A stretch of 6,893 nucleotides of DNA, taken from the NCBI GenBank assembly GCA_023230985.1, contig JALNWH010000101.1, positions 1 through 6,893 of the forward strand, in the 5' to 3' direction. The first letter of the stretch is position 1. Each line of letters begins with the position of its first letter. Both the position numbers and the translations under genes were made by a program. Positions 6,772-6,893 of the stretch are shown here, piece after piece. The notes beneath the pieces are model-generated. The model saw nothing but the letters and a program-made list of their open reading frames with translations. It was not told the origin of the DNA and did not search any database. The DNA comes from Bacillota bacterium. Lineage in GTDB: Bacteria > Bacillota > Clostridia > Lutisporales > Lutisporaceae.

Positions 6772-6893
6772 ATGCATGACCAAAATACAACAGCTATAAA
6801 ATGTAAGGAGTGCGGTTCACCTTCCTACTTTGATCAGAAATCTAAGGGATTTGCCTGTCCTTACTGTGGAAGTTTTGCCCCTTGGGAAGCAGA
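6772..6893 (+). CDS. Protein with N-terminal zinc ribbon (3' truncated by window edge)
   Basis: The ATG at 6772 follows a very strong ribosome site (AGGAGGAG, 6758-6765, 6-nt gap). Forty codons are visible before the window ends. They encode a four-cysteine zinc ribbon: C11-x2-C14 and C29-x2-C32, each knuckle followed by glycine (ECGS and YCGS), a layout typical of N-terminal zinc ribbons that precede a larger domain. The downstream part is outside the window, so the function cannot be named; many membrane, regulatory and phage-shock-like proteins begin this way. It has its own promoter candidate at 6673-6701 and is separated from the B3/B4 gene by 316 nt, so it is probably the first gene of a separate transcription unit. 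It shares no visible sequence kinship with the 65-aa zinc-ribbon protein at 4843 beyond the cysteine pattern. Confidence 0.7.
   Translation, partial: MHDQNTTAIKCKECGSPSYFDQKSKGFACPYCGSFAPWEA

Noticed and set aside
1..6893. CRISPR array, tRNA, rRNA or insertion sequence
   Set aside because: No regularly spaced repeats, no cloverleaf or ribosomal patterns, and no transposase or terminal inverted repeats were found on either strand.

Overview
The window is AT-rich DNA from what looks like a low-GC Gram-positive bacterium (Bacillota, probably a Clostridia relative). This rests on base composition, tight same-strand gene packing, strong AGGAGG-type ribosome sites in front of several genes, and protein flavour (rich in K, I, N and E). 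The species cannot be read from the window.

Bases 1-5040 hold the 3' part of an anti-phage defence operon of the BREX class, best matching BREX type 4. In order they are: the C-terminal 366 codons of a large protein that enters from the left edge (inferred BrxC); a complete PglZ alkaline-phosphatase-fold protein (748 aa); a complete short-form BrxL AAA+ ATPase (487 aa, with no room for the Lon-like C-terminal domain of long BrxL); and a 65-aa zinc-ribbon protein. Gaps are 4, 11 and 15 nt, so the four are almost certainly co-transcribed. No PglX-type methyltransferase is visible. In type 4 systems the expected fourth gene is brxP, which would lie left of the window.

Bases 5041-5740 are a decayed locus. 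Pieces of one or more former proteins survive: a DUF559/Vsr-like nuclease domain, a MerR-like helix-turn-helix segment and a short C-terminal tail. They are separated by an in-frame stop and at least two frameshifts, and I read this as the remnant of a defence-type nuclease/helicase protein.

Bases 5778-6455 encode a complete stand-alone B3/B4-domain protein (related to the editing module of Phe-tRNA synthetase beta), read from a GTG start. It looks like ordinary chromosomal content.

Bases 6456-6771 are a 316-nt intergenic stretch with one good and one weaker sigma-A-like promoter candidate. It leads to a gene that starts at 6772 with an N-terminal zinc ribbon and runs off the right edge.

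The BREX genes would work together as follows, from family knowledge: BrxC and BrxL are ATPases and PglZ is the signature phosphatase-fold core protein; together they restrict phage replication. The small zinc-ribbon protein is the only operon member whose link to BREX is not established.
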